Below, piece after piece: positions 19,600-27,579 of a DNA stretch of 64,000 nucleotides (positions within the stretch are counted from its first letter, which is position 1; each line of letters starts with the position of its first letter). The position numbers and the translations under genes are program-made. The DNA lies in contig NZ_CP045496.1 of the NCBI RefSeq assembly GCF_015500075.1, positions 1,364,001-1,428,000 of the forward strand, read 5' to 3'. The DNA is from Mesorhizobium sp. INR15. GTDB lineage: Bacteria > Pseudomonadota > Alphaproteobacteria > Rhizobiales > Rhizobiaceae. The notes under the pieces are model-generated. The model saw nothing but the letters and a program-made list of their open reading frames with translations, was not told the origin of the DNA and did no database searches.

Positions 19600-20416
19600 A
19601 GCCGCAGCCACCGCCCTTGGCGGCGACGCCTACAGCAGCAACCGTATCTTATGTCCTGGCCCCGGTCACGGCAGGAATGACCGCTCACTGAGCGTTACCT
19701 TCACGACCGATGGATTTGTCTGCAATTCCTTCGCCGGCGACGATTGGAAGGAATGCCGCGACCATGTGAAGGCTAAGCTCGGCCTGTCCGACGACAGGGC
19801 GGCACCTGCCAATCAGAACTTTGCACCCGACCACTCCACCATTGTTGACGAGGCCCGGCGCGTTGACATCGCTGCCCGCATTTGGGCGGAGACCATACCG
19901 CTGCCGGGCACATTAGCAGAGACCTACCTGAACAGCCGCGGGCTATCCTATGACGGTGAGGAGCTTCGGTTCCATCCCGGCCGGCGCATGATGGTCGCGA
20001 TGATGACGGATGCCGTCACAGGCGAACCCTGCGGCGTTCATAGGACGTTTCTTGACACGAATGGCAAGAAGCTCGACCGCAAGATGCTAGGCCGCGCACG
20101 CGGCGCAGTAGTGAGGCTATCATCCGACGAGGATGTCACCACCGGCCTTGCGATTGCCGAGGGTATTGAGACGGCGCTGGCTGTGCCGTTCCGCCCTGTG
20201 TGGGCCTGCCTGTCGGCTGGAGCCATGTCAGCGTTCCCCGTACTTGCGGGCATAGAGGCTCTGACTATCTTTGCGGATAATGATGCGAGCGGAACAGGCA
20301 TTGCGGCCGCGCACGAATGCGGTCGCAGGTGGCATGCGGCAGGCAGGGAGATCACAGTCGCCGAGCCTGTGGATGCCGGCGTGGACTTTGCAGATGTCGT
20401 TGGGGAGGCTGCTTAA
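19580..20416 (+). CDS. Toprim-domain primase-like protein
   Basis: A 278-aa protein with an N-terminal zinc-finger-like segment (CPGPGHGRNDRSLSV, then GFVCNSFAG and CRDH, residues about 25-57) and a C-terminal toprim domain. Toprim motifs are AIAEGIETAL (glutamate) and LTIFADNDASGTG (DxD). This is the layout of a DnaG-type primase reduced in length, as found in phages and integrated elements. It overlaps the next gene's ATG by one base (TAATG), and the ATPase downstream completes a primase-helicase pair. Confidence 0.85.
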   Translation: MTIINLKAAATALGGDAYSSNRILCPGPGHGRNDRSLSVTFTTDGFVCNSFAGDDWKECRDHVKAKLGLSDDRAAPANQNFAPDHSTIVDEARRVDIAARIWAETIPLPGTLAETYLNSRGLSYDGEELRFHPGRRMMVAMMTDAVTGEPCGVHRTFLDTNGKKLDRKMLGRARGAVVRLSSDEDVTTGLAIAEGIETALAVPFRPVWACLSAGAMSAFPVLAGIEALTIFADNDASGTGIAAAHECGRRWHAAGREITVAEPVDAGVDFADVVGEAA

Positions 20417-21660
20417 TGGCTCCCCTTCCGATGCTGCGAACCAGAACCACAACCGTCCAGCCCGGCGAAGCTTACCCTCCAATAGACATTGTCGCCGACA
20501 ACGATAATTCCTCGCTGATCACCGCTACCGAATGGCAATGGATTGACCCTAAGACCATACCGCCCCGCCAGTGGGTTTATGGCCGCCACTACATCCGGAA
20601 GTACGTCAGCGTCACCGTGTCGCCAGGTGGCCTAGGCAAGACTGCCAAGGCCATAGTGGAAGCACTTTCGATGGTGACTGGCCGGGAGTTGCTAGGTGAG
20701 CATGTTCACGAGCGTGCGCGCGTCTGGCTGCTGAACGAAGATCCTCGGGAGGAATTAGACCGACGAATTGCGGCGGCATGCAAATATTACGAAATTCGAC
20801 CCAGTGAGATCGCCGGGCGACTGTTCGTAAATTCGTTTCGTGATCAGGAGTTCATCACTGCCAAGCAGACCAAAGGTGAGGCGGTCATCATGGCGCCATT
20901 CCGGGATGGCCTAGAGGCGGAGATTCGACGGAAGGGAATCGACGTCATGATTGTCGACCCATTCGTATCAACGCATGCCGTTGTCGAGAATGACAATATG
21001 GCAATTGACCTTGTCATCAAACAGTTCTGGGCGCCCGTTATTGAGCGGACTGGCATTGCGGCCGAGCTTATCCACCATTCTAAAAAGCTTGGTGGCAACG
21101 AGGTGAACGCTGAATCCGCTCGCGGAGCTGGGTCTCTTATAGGTGCGGCTCGATCGGCGATTGCACTCAATGGCATGACCGTCGAAGAGGCCAACAAGGC
21201 CAATGTCGACAGTCGCCACGTTCACTTTCGCGCCACTGATGCGAAGGCCAACATGGCTCCGAAGTCGGAACAATCGCGATGGTACAAGATTGAGAGCGTC
21301 GACTTGGCGAACGCGACTCTTGAAAGGCCTGCCTCGGACCATGTCGGCGTAGTGACCTCATGGCACTGGCCGGATGCCATGCAAGGCATGACGGCCGCCG
21401 ACCTGCTTGCGGTTCAGAAGGCGGTGAATGCTGGATCATGGAAGGATTCTTCCCAGGCCGCCAATTGGGTAGGACGCGCGGTCGCAGATGCTTTACGGCT
21501 CGATATCGATGAGGACCGCACTAAAGAACGCATCAAGCAGATGCTCAAGAAATGGAAGGAAAGCGGCGCCCTTAAAGTCGAGCACAAGGAGGATGAAAGC
21601 CGGAAAGTCCGTCCTTTTGTGGTCGTCGGCGAATGGGCATTCCAACCTAGCGACGACTGA
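20416..21660 (+). CDS. RepA/AAA_25-type replicative helicase-like ATPase
   Basis: A 414-aa RecA-fold ATPase. Walker A is SPGGLGKTAKAI (about residues 71-82), Walker B is IDVMIVDPFVS, and a sensor-like HHSKKLGG segment follows. This is the RepA/DnaB-like hexameric helicase type carried by plasmids and prophages. The C-terminal 90 residues look like a winged-helix region (WVGRAVADAL...KQMLKKWKESGAL). It starts at ATG 20416 within the primase stop. The non-coding repeat block right after the gene is a plausible target. Confidence 0.85.
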   Translation: MAPLPMLRTRTTTVQPGEAYPPIDIVADNDNSSLITATEWQWIDPKTIPPRQWVYGRHYIRKYVSVTVSPGGLGKTAKAIVEALSMVTGRELLGEHVHERARVWLLNEDPREELDRRIAAACKYYEIRPSEIAGRLFVNSFRDQEFITAKQTKGEAVIMAPFRDGLEAEIRRKGIDVMIVDPFVSTHAVVENDNMAIDLVIKQFWAPVIERTGIAAELIHHSKKLGGNEVNAESARGAGSLIGAARSAIALNGMTVEEANKANVDSRHVHFRATDAKANMAPKSEQSRWYKIESVDLANATLERPASDHVGVVTSWHWPDAMQGMTAADLLAVQKAVNAGSWKDSSQAANWVGRAVADALRLDIDEDRTKERIKQMLKKWKESGALKVEHKEDESRKVRPFVVVGEWAFQPSDD

Positions 21661-21824
21661 ATTGCACCACTTTGCGCCACCTTGCTCCACCTTTGCGCCA
21701 CCTAAAATGACGAGGTGGCAAGCCATTGAAATCATTGCTTTTGCGCCACTGCGCCACTTGCTCCACCCACCCTTATAGGGTGGAGCAGGTGGAGGTGGCA
21801 GCAATGATAGTGAAGTGGAGCAGG
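21661..21824 (+). repeat. Iteron-like repeat block and cruciform, candidate replication origin
   Basis: Copies of a 10-bp unit with consensus YTTGCNCCAC stand at 21661, 21671, 21681, 21692 and 21740, with shortened copies at 21750 and 21758; the spacing is mostly 10-11 bp. Inverted copies (GTGGAGCA) occur at 21780 and 21816. A perfect 10-bp stem TGCTCCACCC/GGGTGGAGCA (21759-21768 and 21778-21787) has a 9-nt loop. There is no T-run, so it is not a typical terminator. Placement directly after the primase-helicase pair suggests an origin or an operator array. Confidence 0.55.
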
Positions 21825-21871
21825 TGCGCACATTGAACCGCCCTAACCAACACCGATCAAGGACAACCACC

Positions 21872-22084
21872 ATGCACATTGAAACCCGCAGCATCGCCCT
21901 CACGACGCCAATCACGGCCATTCATCCCGACACGGGCAAGCCGTGCGAAGTTGTTGGCGTGGACGAAAGCAGCCTGCATCCGAAGCTCATCATTCTGGTG
22001 ACTGGCACTGATGGCACCCATGCAGAGACCATCGATTGGGTCAAGAACGAATCCCCTTGGCATCCACGGCGTGCGAGCGCGTGA
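21872..22084 (+). CDS. Hypothetical protein, 70 aa
   Basis: Starts at ATG 21872 (MHIETRSIALTTPITAIHPD) with AAGGACAACC upstream. Residues 15-60 look like a small beta-domain (GKPCEVVGVD, LIILVTGTDGTHAETIDWV). No family recognised. The next small gene begins 10 bases downstream. Confidence 0.5.
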   Translation: MHIETRSIALTTPITAIHPDTGKPCEVVGVDESSLHPKLIILVTGTDGTHAETIDWVKNESPWHPRRASA

Positions 22085-22093
22085 GGAAGCAGC

Positions 22094-22258
22094 ATGACAT
22101 CCACCGCACCCGCCGACAGCAACCGACCCTATCGAGGCCGGCGCATGAGTTGGGCGGAGTTGTATCAACTGCGGCCAGACTTGCGGCCAGCGAACGACAA
22201 CGACGATCAGCCGAACATCATATTGCACCGCACAACGACCTATGGTGCAGTGCGGTAG
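22094..22258 (+). CDS. Hypothetical protein, 54 aa, with ANDN motif
   Basis: A short frame from ATG 22094 to TAG 22256-22258, preceded by GAGGAAG. The product has RMSWAELYQLRPDLRPANDN in its middle and ends YGAVR. Very similar short proteins ending in a PANDN-type stretch are, to my memory, common in rhizobial genomes. Function unknown. Confidence 0.5.
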   Translation: MTSTAPADSNRPYRGRRMSWAELYQLRPDLRPANDNDDQPNIILHRTTTYGAVR

Positions 22259-22349
22259 GGGGTATGTTGCGTTGCAACATGGTTCGAACAACGGACCGGC
22301 GGTGGCCAATCGCGCACAGAATTCCAATTGAAAATATGGGGGTCACCCG

Positions 22350-22721
22350 TTGCCGAGACCACTTATACCCATCGAAAAAGCTAGGCTGACTGGCTACAGC
22401 CTGGTGCACAAGGAGCGCTTTCGAACGGGCAGCAACCATCCACCAGCGCACTCCTACCCCATTGGCTATCCACCCCATTGGCTCACTACTGAGGCACAGG
22501 AAGCGTGGCACGAGATGACGGACACGATGCCTTGGTTGAACCGAACACATCGTGGCATCACGTCGATCGCGGCGCTGCTGTCCGGCAAGATGGCGCGCGA
22601 CGAACTAGGTACCAGCGGCATGAACTTGCTGCGGCTCTGCCTCGGCTCGATGGGTGCGACACCGTCTGATTTCCGACGCATCAACTGGACGCCGCCTGCG
22701 ATCGAGGATGATGACCTGTAA
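22350..22721 (+). CDS. Possible phage terminase small subunit-like protein
   Basis: A 123-aa protein beginning at TTG 22350 with GGGGG about nine bases upstream. The pattern GYPPHWLTTEAQEAWHEMT, then PWLNRTHRGITSIAALLSGK and NLLRLCLGSMGATPSDF resembles proteins placed as small terminase subunits (P27-like) in alphaproteobacterial prophages; this is from memory. The expected large terminase does not follow. It could instead be an unrelated DNA-binding protein. Confidence 0.45.
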   Translation: MPRPLIPIEKARLTGYSLVHKERFRTGSNHPPAHSYPIGYPPHWLTTEAQEAWHEMTDTMPWLNRTHRGITSIAALLSGKMARDELGTSGMNLLRLCLGSMGATPSDFRRINWTPPAIEDDDL

Positions 22722-23139
22722 GGGGGCCGTCAGATCGCGACAGGGCGCCAACCAAAGGACCGGTGCCATCCCGCAGATATAACGCTAATACAGAAATTCC
22801 TCGCGCGTGCGCAAGCGCGCGAGGGATATGCGGCTCTCCCCGTTCGGGTTGGGTGACCGAAGCCACGCCAACAAATCATTGACGGTGCAAAGCGAGCCGC
22901 CTTTTATATGCCGTACACAGGAAAAATCCTTTGGAAATCGCTATATGTAAACATAGGGACACTTTCAATGCGCATCGAGCGGCGCCGGCTGGAATAAATT
23001 GGCCTTCAGCACTATATTTAGTGTTTGCGGGTAGGTTCGACGCTAGATAGCACCACGCCTCGATTGAGGCCAGCCCGCCGGCAATGCCGGCATACATAGA
23101 AAACCAGCCTGGCGGCTGGAAATCTGGGGAGCTTCCAAA
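22722..23139 (+). promoter_or_regulatory. 418-bp gene-free region with hairpins and a possible promoter
   Basis: Contains a 9-bp stem CCTCGCGCG/CGCGCGAGG (22799-22824), a candidate -35 TTGACG at 22879 with TTTTAT 17 bases downstream, a near-palindrome TATGTAAACATA at 22944-22955, and small hairpins GCCGGCAATGCCGGC and CAGCCTGGCGGCTG just before the next gene. A 102-codon minus-strand frame here has no recognisable content. I read the region as control sequence for the gene at 23140. Confidence 0.4.
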
Positions 23140-24327
23140 ATGGCCATTTTCAACCGCGTCGCGGCGATTTCGCGCGGCCATCAACTTTATACGTCACCCA
23201 AGACCTTGAAGGATTTCGCCGCCGCTCATGCGGCAAATGACAACTACGACTCCCGTGGGAAGCCGTGCACGTGGCCCACTGAGCCGGGCAATTGGCTCAC
23301 GTCGAAGAGCATCCGGAGAGCCAAGGTTGACATAGAAGAACCAGCGGATTGGGCCGTGTGGATTGGCGCGCGATTGGCGGCGGCCAACGACAACGCACCC
23401 ACACGGCCAGTTGCGCGGCAAGAAAATGATGGCCCTGACGCCGACTATCGTGCGCGGCAGGCCAACCCTGGCGCGACGAGGGAGTACGAGGGCGACATTC
23501 TCTCGCGGCTTGTTGACGAACAAGATTTCGAGGCGGCATTCGTTTTGCGGGCGGTTGGCCAGTTGATGACGCCGACCGGCATGGCCGCTACGAATGACAA
23601 TTTCGCTGACGACGCCGATGTTGAGATGGGAGACGGCTTCGGACTTGACTATGCCATCGATGAGCCGAGCGCGGAATCTGTGATTGATGAGTATGACCAA
23701 ATCGGCAAAATATCGGGTGGACATCTAAAATTTCGCCAGCGGTCCGGTGCTGGCGGCTGCTCACTCACTGCGGTGCAACGGAAGGATGCGCGGGACGGCA
23801 TGCCTGCCGTACGGTATTTGGCGCTTCGGGGCGTGGCGGAACTACCAGCGCAGGAGTTCGTCTCCGACGGGGAAACGCCGTGGTGGCGCTCCCACGCCCC
23901 GAAGAATGCTGCTGCCTTAGCCGACCTCGCCGCAGCCTGCGAGCGGACTGAGCGTAACGGGTGGAGCCGAGTAACATGGACGCGGTACGCCCCAATGGGG
24001 GCGAGAGTCTACGGAGACTTGAGCGTTTTCTGTACGGCCAAGGGAGGCGGCGATTGCGGTGCCACAGCGCCAGAGCACAGCGTTGTTCAAGAGATTCGTA
24101 GAAGCGATGCGGAGAAAGCCTTGCGGGAACGCCTTTCCGCCCGGACACTTCGATTGATTGAAGCAGCTATCGCGCGCAACACGTACACAGAGATTGCCAG
24201 TGCAGAAAGCATGTCTCGCAACGGCGTGAAGAAGGCCATGAAGTCAGCGCTTAAGGAAGCATGGGCAGCACTTACCAGAATTACCGGTGAAAAAATGCCA
24301 GAGCTAAAAGAAAAACTAGCAGCTTAG
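23140..24327 (+). CDS. Unknown element protein with C-terminal HTH-like region, 395 aa
   Basis: No family recognised. The protein carries three copies of an NDN motif (AANDNYDS about 31, AANDNAPTRP about 85, ATNDNFADD about 151). The last 75 residues (LSARTLRLIEAAIARNTYTE, then SMSRNGVKKAMKSAL) resemble sigma-70 region 4 or another helix-turn-helix, with Ala-Ile-Ala followed by an EIA-type turn. A role as late-gene activator is possible but unproven. It is preceded by a long control region and followed by a 265-bp gap, so it may form its own unit. Confidence 0.55.
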   Translation: MAIFNRVAAISRGHQLYTSPKTLKDFAAAHAANDNYDSRGKPCTWPTEPGNWLTSKSIRRAKVDIEEPADWAVWIGARLAAANDNAPTRPVARQENDGPDADYRARQANPGATREYEGDILSRLVDEQDFEAAFVLRAVGQLMTPTGMAATNDNFADDADVEMGDGFGLDYAIDEPSAESVIDEYDQIGKISGGHLKFRQRSGAGGCSLTAVQRKDARDGMPAVRYLALRGVAELPAQEFVSDGETPWWRSHAPKNAAALADLAAACERTERNGWSRVTWTRYAPMGARVYGDLSVFCTAKGGGDCGATAPEHSVVQEIRRSDAEKALRERLSARTLRLIEAAIARNTYTEIASAESMSRNGVKKAMKSALKEAWAALTRITGEKMPELKEKLAA

Positions 24328-24592
24328 TGCCGTTTTCAGCCTTCCCGTTACGGTAGAGATAGGAAGCATTGCTTCCACTCTTTGCGCACATCTGTTCCCC
24401 AGATTAGATGTGCCCGCCGCTCACGTCGCCAGCCGTGGCGGCACCTATTCCAGTTCCATCGCCGCGCTCGTCGCAGGTGATGGCGTGTCGGGCAGCGCCG
24501 ACAATAGACGCGCGGTTCTCGCTGCCCGAGGCCGCGCGTCACCCCTTTCTCAACCCTAACTCTTGCAACTCCCAAAATTGAAAGATTGAACA
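24328..24592 (+). other. Spacer with two hairpins
   Basis: No gene seen. GGAAGC-ATT-GCTTCC (24362-24376) and the 8-bp stem GCACATCT/AGATGTGC (24386-24393 with 24406-24413) follow the preceding stop closely and may terminate or process the transcript; there is no clear T-run. Confidence 0.35.
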
Positions 24593-25144
24593 ATGACAAC
24601 GCTCAACGAAGCGCTGCTCGTAATCGGGCGCCGCCTCGGCTTCCCGGTATCGCGCGGCAAGACCGTGGCCAGGCGCTTACAAGAAACCGCCAGGCTCCCA
24701 TCTGGTGCCCCCGGAAAAGCGCCGGAAATCGACTCGTCCGATTTCGTGACGCTACTGCTAGCGCTCGCAGCTGACACGGAACTGCACCTAACCGTCGAGG
24801 CACTGGATCGTCTAGCCGAGACCGTGCCGCATGGCGTCGACACCGCGGTTATGCCGGAGGGAATTCGTCTGCCTCCCGTGACGGCGCGCAGCTATCTGGA
24901 AACGCTCGCCTGGAAGGCTGCGAGCGACGATCCTGACCTGCAGTCTGCGGTGTCGAAACTGAAGATCGAAGTTGTGTCGACATGGCCTGAAATCGCAATT
25001 CACTTCCCGGATGGCGACATCACCCGGTTCCGCCAGACAGGCGAACTTGCCGCCCATTGGGGCGATGCACGCATCCGCAAATCAATCACCATTTCTGGCG
25101 CCGCGTTCGTAGACGCTGTGCGCGATCTGAACATCAAGGATTAA
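24593..25144 (+). CDS. Hypothetical phage-region protein, 183 aa
   Basis: Starts at ATG 24593. The N-terminal 70 residues (ALLVIGRRLGFPVSRGKTVA, RRLQETARLPSG) look like a DNA-binding helical domain of the kind found in small packaging proteins; the C-terminal half is alpha/beta and not recognised. It begins a compact four-gene run that ends in the prohead protease, with only two bases to the next gene. Confidence 0.5.
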   Translation: MTTLNEALLVIGRRLGFPVSRGKTVARRLQETARLPSGAPGKAPEIDSSDFVTLLLALAADTELHLTVEALDRLAETVPHGVDTAVMPEGIRLPPVTARSYLETLAWKAASDDPDLQSAVSKLKIEVVSTWPEIAIHFPDGDITRFRQTGELAAHWGDARIRKSITISGAAFVDAVRDLNIKD

Positions 25145-25146
25145 AC

Positions 25147-25767
25147 ATGACCATTTTCGCTAAGACCAAGCCGGCCGTGCCGACCTTTCGAGTTCGTAGC
25201 CCCGAAGAGGTGTCGTCAGATTGCGTTACGTTGGCTGCCCGCGACGTAGAATTCGAGAATCGACAGCATGAACTTGAGCGGGATCGCAACGCGCTCATGT
25301 TCGCGAACATGCAGAATTTCGAATCTGACGCTCGCCGCTCCAGGATGGAGGCTGTTGCCGATGGCACCATGAGCCTAGCTGACGCTCCAGAGGCTCCCTC
25401 TATTGCCATGCGCGCAAAGTTTGAGGCGATCGATCGAGAACTCGCGGACATTAAAATGGCGCGGGACATCCTGCGCGAACGCCGCGTGGTGGCCCGAAGG
25501 GCGGCCTCGGCGATTATCGTCAAGGAAGTGGCCCCAGAATACAAGCGTCGCGTGGTGGCATTGTCTGAGGCGCTTGTGGCGGCCCATCAGGCCAGCCGTG
25601 CGCTCGAAGATATAAAAGACCAACTAAACGTTCATAACGTCGCCTGGACCGCGCTCGGCCCGATAAGTGCCACCAGCATCGACGGGAAGCTGGCGCATTT
25701 CATTGGCGATGCAGTTCGCGGCGGGTTCGTTGCATCAACGGATGTACCGGAGGCACTTCGGCCATGA
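25147..25767 (+). CDS. Hypothetical coiled-coil protein, 206 aa
   Basis: Begins at ATG 25147 two bases after the previous stop. The central region (about residues 35-170) is strongly helical and charged (ENRQHELERDRNALMFANMQ, AIDRELADIKMARDILRERR), as expected of a scaffold-like or structural coiled coil. The C-terminus is Gly/Ala-rich. It overlaps the next gene by four bases (ATGA). Its position before the prohead protease suggests a head-assembly role, but that is inference. Confidence 0.5.
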   Translation: MTIFAKTKPAVPTFRVRSPEEVSSDCVTLAARDVEFENRQHELERDRNALMFANMQNFESDARRSRMEAVADGTMSLADAPEAPSIAMRAKFEAIDRELADIKMARDILRERRVVARRAASAIIVKEVAPEYKRRVVALSEALVAAHQASRALEDIKDQLNVHNVAWTALGPISATSIDGKLAHFIGDAVRGGFVASTDVPEALRP

Positions 25768-25964
25768 GCAGGATTGAACGGGCCGACGCCCGCACCGCCA
25801 AGGCTGACCATCGTGTCACACTCGACGGCAAGCCGTTCCCTGTTGCCATCGCAGATCCGATCGCGATGGCCAGGGCCATAAAGCGCCGTGGCAAAACCAA
25901 GCCTCTGACTCTTGCCGACCGCAAGGCGCGTCTCGAAAATATTGCGAGGCAGCGTGGTATCTGA
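25764..25964 (+). CDS. Small basic protein, 66 aa
   Basis: Coupled by ATGA to the previous gene. The basic sequence (AIKRRGKTKPLTLADRKARL) suggests nucleic acid or capsid contact. It overlaps the protease start by 11 bases. No family recognised. Confidence 0.5.
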   Translation: MSRIERADARTAKADHRVTLDGKPFPVAIADPIAMARAIKRRGKTKPLTLADRKARLENIARQRGI

Positions 25965-26508
25965 ACTTGAGATACGGACCAAGCCGCTCGATATCCCACA
26001 GGGCACAACGGTTTCAGGCCATGCTGCGATCTTTCATTCCGAAGCCGTCATTGCGGGGGAATTCCGCGAGCGGATCGCTCCCGGCGCCTTCAGCCAGTCG
26101 ATCAAATCGCAGGACGTTCTTGCCCTGCTACATCACGATAGTTCGCGGATTCTTGGCCGGACGTCGTCGGGAACTCTTGTTCTGCGCGAAGACGCGAAAG
26201 GCTTGTTTTTTTCGCTAGATGCAGATCCGACGACCCCCGATGGCGCGACGCTCTTGGGGCTCGTCGGCCGGGGCGATATAAAGGGCATGTCGTTCGGCTT
26301 CCGTGTTCTGGAAGAAAACTGGGAGGACACGGGAGGCCTTCCGTTGCGAACACTGAAGCGCATTGACCTTATAGAAATCTCGGCTGTTGGGACGCCCGCG
26401 TATGATGACACCACGATTGGTTTGCGCAGCCTGGCGACCTACCGGGCATCGGCGACGAGGTTGCGGCTCAAGTTGGCGCTGGAGCAGAAATTGCGGGGGA
26501 TTGGGTAG
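25954..26508 (+). CDS. HK97-family prohead protease (peptidase U35)
   Basis: A 184-aa capsid maturation serine protease. The typical beginning ELEIRTKPLDIPQGTTVSGH, the region FRERIAPGAFSQSI, the catalytic histidine stretch LLHHDSSRILGRT and the GMSFGFRV and LIEISAVGTPAYDDT segments (catalytic serine region) are all present. I choose GTG 25954, which overlaps the previous gene and has CGAGG upstream. In HK97-type phages this gene sits between portal and major capsid; neither is present here. Confidence 0.88.
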   Translation: MVSELEIRTKPLDIPQGTTVSGHAAIFHSEAVIAGEFRERIAPGAFSQSIKSQDVLALLHHDSSRILGRTSSGTLVLREDAKGLFFSLDADPTTPDGATLLGLVGRGDIKGMSFGFRVLEENWEDTGGLPLRTLKRIDLIEISAVGTPAYDDTTIGLRSLATYRASATRLRLKLALEQKLRGIG

Positions 26509-26608
26509 GGGCGGGCTGGCGTCTTGGGCCGTCTCGGCATGGGACCGGCGTCCAAAGGAAAGTTTCGCATCCACAAAATTAGGAAATTTGGCATGGCCAG
26601 GCCGCCAC

Positions 26609-27220
26609 CTATCGATGATGGCACAGTAGTGCGCGAAGTCGCTCGTATGCTTTCCGAATGGGAGGAAAGCGACGAGTTAGCATCGGCGTTCGCGCGTCGG
26701 CTATTGGCCCTCGTGCGAGCGCGATTTCCAGCAGATCGTTTGCGAGCGTGAAAACGAGCACCGCACGCCTTTGAGTCATAATCGCTATTTTAACAATCGT
26801 TTGGGAGTCGATCTCCACGGTCTTACGCATCGGTTTTTGCGACGACGCCTTGATCAATCTGGTTATCGAGGCTCTGCCCTGTTCTTCTAGGATCTCGAGA
26901 TAGGCGCTGTGAACGACATCGTGGCGGTAATCGGCGTCCGTTCCGAGGTGGTCGAAATGCACCAGATAGGACTGAGCGATTTTTTCTGTCTCAGACACAC
27001 AGCGGATGAATTTTCGGCAAAAGCTCATTTTTCGGGCTAACGCGGTTCGCGGACGCTCGGCGTCGATTGCGTGGCCATTGTAATGGTCATACGCAACATC
27101 AATCAGGGCATCGATAGCGCTTTCAGCTTCAGCCCATGCAACCACAAGCATTCCAATCGATGCGTAGAACTGATCGTGGCCTTTGCCGAAGGCCTGTTTT
27201 TGTTCATCCCCGGATTCCAT
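26609..27220 (-). CDS. HEPN-like protein in antisense orientation, 203 aa
   Basis: Begins at ATG 27220 (MESGDEQKQAFGKGHDQFY). Residues about 15-45 form a long helix (GMLVVAWAEAESAIDALIDV), and a later helix carries YRHDVVHS, which matches the R-x4-H signature of HEPN domains. HEPN proteins are often RNases in toxin or abortive-infection systems; others only bind RNA or nucleotides. The gene runs against the phage operon, as accessory morons often do. No partner antitoxin is visible, and the family assignment rests on one motif. Confidence 0.5.
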   Translation of the reverse strand: MESGDEQKQAFGKGHDQFYASIGMLVVAWAEAESAIDALIDVAYDHYNGHAIDAERPRTALARKMSFCRKFIRCVSETEKIAQSYLVHFDHLGTDADYRHDVVHSAYLEILEEQGRASITRLIKASSQKPMRKTVEIDSQTIVKIAIMTQRRAVLVFTLANDLLEIALARGPIADARTPMLTRRFPPIRKAYERLRALLCHHR

Positions 27221-27318
27221 GACTGACCCTAGTAGCGATTGGGCGAAGACCCGTCCGCCGACACAATAAAGCATCTTTCCGCCTTGTGCGGCCCTTTTCA
27301 CACAGGATTCACAACAAC

Positions 27319-27579
27319 ATGACCAAACCACGCGCAACCGCGCGGCGCCTCCGCGCGCCAAAAATCGACCCAGATCAGGCCTTGCTAGACGCAATCGAGA
27401 ACGCGATCGCCTCAACCGCAACGGCCGGCCACATCGACACACTTCGCGGCCTGGGCTTCTCCGACCCGTACATAACGGCCAGCCTTCTTGCCGGCGTCAT
27501 GTCGCTTATCCGAACCATGCCGAACAAGGCGCCGTGGTCGGCGCTCCTCCGCATGAAAGCGGAGGAGGTCGCCATATGA
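27319..27579 (+). CDS. Small protein before the tape measure, 86 aa
   Basis: Starts at ATG 27319 with a basic N-terminus (PRATARRLRAPKIDPDQALL). It overlaps the tape-measure ATG by four bases (ATGA), and AGCGGAGGAGG inside its 3' end serves the next gene. Short genes in this position often encode tail assembly chaperones; nothing in the sequence proves that here. Confidence 0.55.
   Translation: MTKPRATARRLRAPKIDPDQALLDAIENAIASTATAGHIDTLRGLGFSDPYITASLLAGVMSLIRTMPNKAPWSALLRMKAEEVAI

Noticed and set aside
22876..23184. 102-codon minus-strand frame in the control region
   Set aside because: No recognisable content; it overlaps the start of the gene at 23140 and contains palindromic control sequences.
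26593..26751. 52-aa plus-strand frame after the prohead protease
   Set aside because: It overlaps the HEPN-like gene in antisense over most of its length, and the minus-strand product has better amino acid content and a motif.
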